Shown here piece by piece: positions 6,245 through 6,740 of a DNA stretch of 6,740 nucleotides. The first letter of the stretch is position 1, and the number at the start of each line of letters is the position of its first letter. Origin of the DNA: Pseudomonadota bacterium (lineage in GTDB: Bacteria; Pseudomonadota; Alphaproteobacteria; Sphingomonadales; Sphingomonadaceae); contig JARXKR010000122.1 in assembly GCA_030271565.1 (NCBI GenBank), forward strand, positions 1 to 6,740, read 5' to 3'. The notes below the pieces were generated by a model that was given only the letters and a program-made list of their open reading frames with translations, did not search any database and was not told where the DNA came from. The translations under genes and the position numbers were made by a program.

Positions 6245-6687
6245 CTGCGGACCACTTTCGCCACAGCGTCGAGCAATCCGTTGACGAATTTCGCTTCGCG
6301 CACCTCGAAAAAGGCGTGGGCGACGTCGACGTATTCGGTGATCACCGTGGCGGTTGGCACGTCGGCGCGGGCGAGCAGTTCGAAGGCGCCGGCGCGCAGC
6401 ACCTGGAGCATGGTCTTGTCGAGCCGTTCGATCTTCCAGCCCGCCGCCAGTTTATCCGATAGCAGTGCGTCGATCTCATCCTTGCGCGCAGAAACGCCTT
6501 GCACGACGTCGTCGAAAAACGCGGTCTCAGCCTCGGCGTATTGATCGCCCTCGATCTCCGCGCCGAGCCGGTGGCGGTGGAATTCGTCGAGCAGCCTGGC
6601 CAAGGGCGTGGCTTCCATGTCGAGCTGGTACAGCGCCTGCACCGCAGCGAGCCGCGCCGCCGAGCGGGCTTTCGAACGCGCCTTCAT
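6241..6687 (-). CDS. nusB: Transcription antitermination factor NusB
   Basis: NusB binds boxA RNA with NusE (ribosomal protein S10) and joins the antitermination complex on rRNA transcripts. Its 148 residues are the usual length. The N-terminus (MKARSKARSAARLAAVQALY) is the basic Arg-rich helix that contacts RNA in the family. WKIERLDKTMLQVLRAGAFE (84-103) and the C-terminal signature EAKFVNGLLDAVAK (131-144) are diagnostic. The ATG start overlaps the stop of the upstream gene as ATGA, with TAAGG 8 nt upstream, and the stop overlaps the thiL CTG. Both overlaps point to coupled translation within one operon. No frameshift or missing motif is seen. Confidence 0.97.
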   Translation of the reverse strand: MKARSKARSAARLAAVQALYQLDMEATPLARLLDEFHRHRLGAEIEGDQYAEAETAFFDDVVQGVSARKDEIDALLSDKLAAGWKIERLDKTMLQVLRAGAFELLARADVPTATVITEYVDVAHAFFEVREAKFVNGLLDAVAKVVRS

Positions 6688-6740
6688 ATCCCAAGCCTTA
6701 CTTCGATCGAGCGCGCATGCGCGGGGAGCCCTTCGGCCTC
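6684..6740 (-). CDS. hisD: C-terminal end of probable histidinol dehydrogenase
   Basis: The last 18 codons are open from the window edge and read EAEGLPAHARSIEVRLGI, ending in TGA within the ATGA overlap with nusB. Histidinol dehydrogenases end in a similar helix-strand segment (AEAEGL-x-AHA...V-x-[IL]R), and hisD next to nusB fits my memory of sphingomonad gene order. The enzyme oxidises L-histidinol to L-histidine with two NAD+. Only the tail is visible, with no catalytic residues, so the name rests on this short match plus context. That a coding frame ends here is more certain than its identity. Confidence 0.6.
   Translation of the reverse strand, partial: EAEGLPAHARSIEVRLGI

Noticed and set aside
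5273..6544. 423-codon open frame on the plus strand, longer than either thiL or nusB opposite it
   Set aside because: It is antisense to two well-recognised genes, has low-complexity Arg/Ala/His-rich content and no family resemblance. Long antisense frames are expected in GC-rich coding DNA.

Overview
The window looks like chromosomal DNA from a high-GC alphaproteobacterium, most likely a member of the Sphingomonadales (an Erythrobacter, Novosphingobium or Sphingomonas relative). This is inferred from the strong G/C preference at third codon positions, from protein features, and from the gene order hisD-nusB-thiL-hppA as I remember it from that group. No taxonomic marker is present. Every gene I can support lies on the minus strand, so transcription runs from high to low coordinates.

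Region by region, in the direction of transcription. (a) 6740-5378: the last 18 codons of what looks like hisD (histidinol dehydrogenase), then nusB (transcription antitermination), then thiL (thiamine-monophosphate kinase). Each junction is a 4-base overlap, ATGA for hisD/nusB and CTGA for nusB/thiL, which implies translational coupling. The thiL junction implies a rare CTG start codon. (b) 5377-5257: a spacer with a terminator-like hairpin and a weak promoter candidate. (c) 5256-3145: hppA, a complete 703-residue membrane proton-pumping pyrophosphatase with the K+-independent signature, followed by a 14-bp perfect stem terminator. (d) 3085-3011: a short leader able to fold into a hairpin that covers the ribosome binding site of the next gene, with a competing upstream pairing. 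(e) 3010-1844: a CelD/FemAB-like GNAT-fold acyltransferase of unknown acceptor. (f) 1843-1633: a gene-free 211-bp spacer dominated by a 31-bp, one-mismatch inverted repeat built from 9-bp units, like a non-autonomous repeat element. (g) 1632-1: a TesB-type acyl-CoA thioesterase followed after 22 bp by a class C beta-lactamase-fold serine hydrolase that runs off the window, probably as one operon.

Most of the window is housekeeping: amino-acid and cofactor synthesis, rRNA transcription, and PPi-driven proton pumping, which also removes PPi made by biosynthesis. The thioesterase, serine hydrolase and acyltransferase are less defined enzymes of acyl or ester chemistry; a shared pathway is not shown by the sequence. 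I see no phage, transposase, CRISPR, tRNA or rRNA, and no evidence of a novel multi-gene system. The items most worth checking are the CTG start of thiL, the intergenic inverted repeat, and the possible SD-masking leader of the acyltransferase gene.
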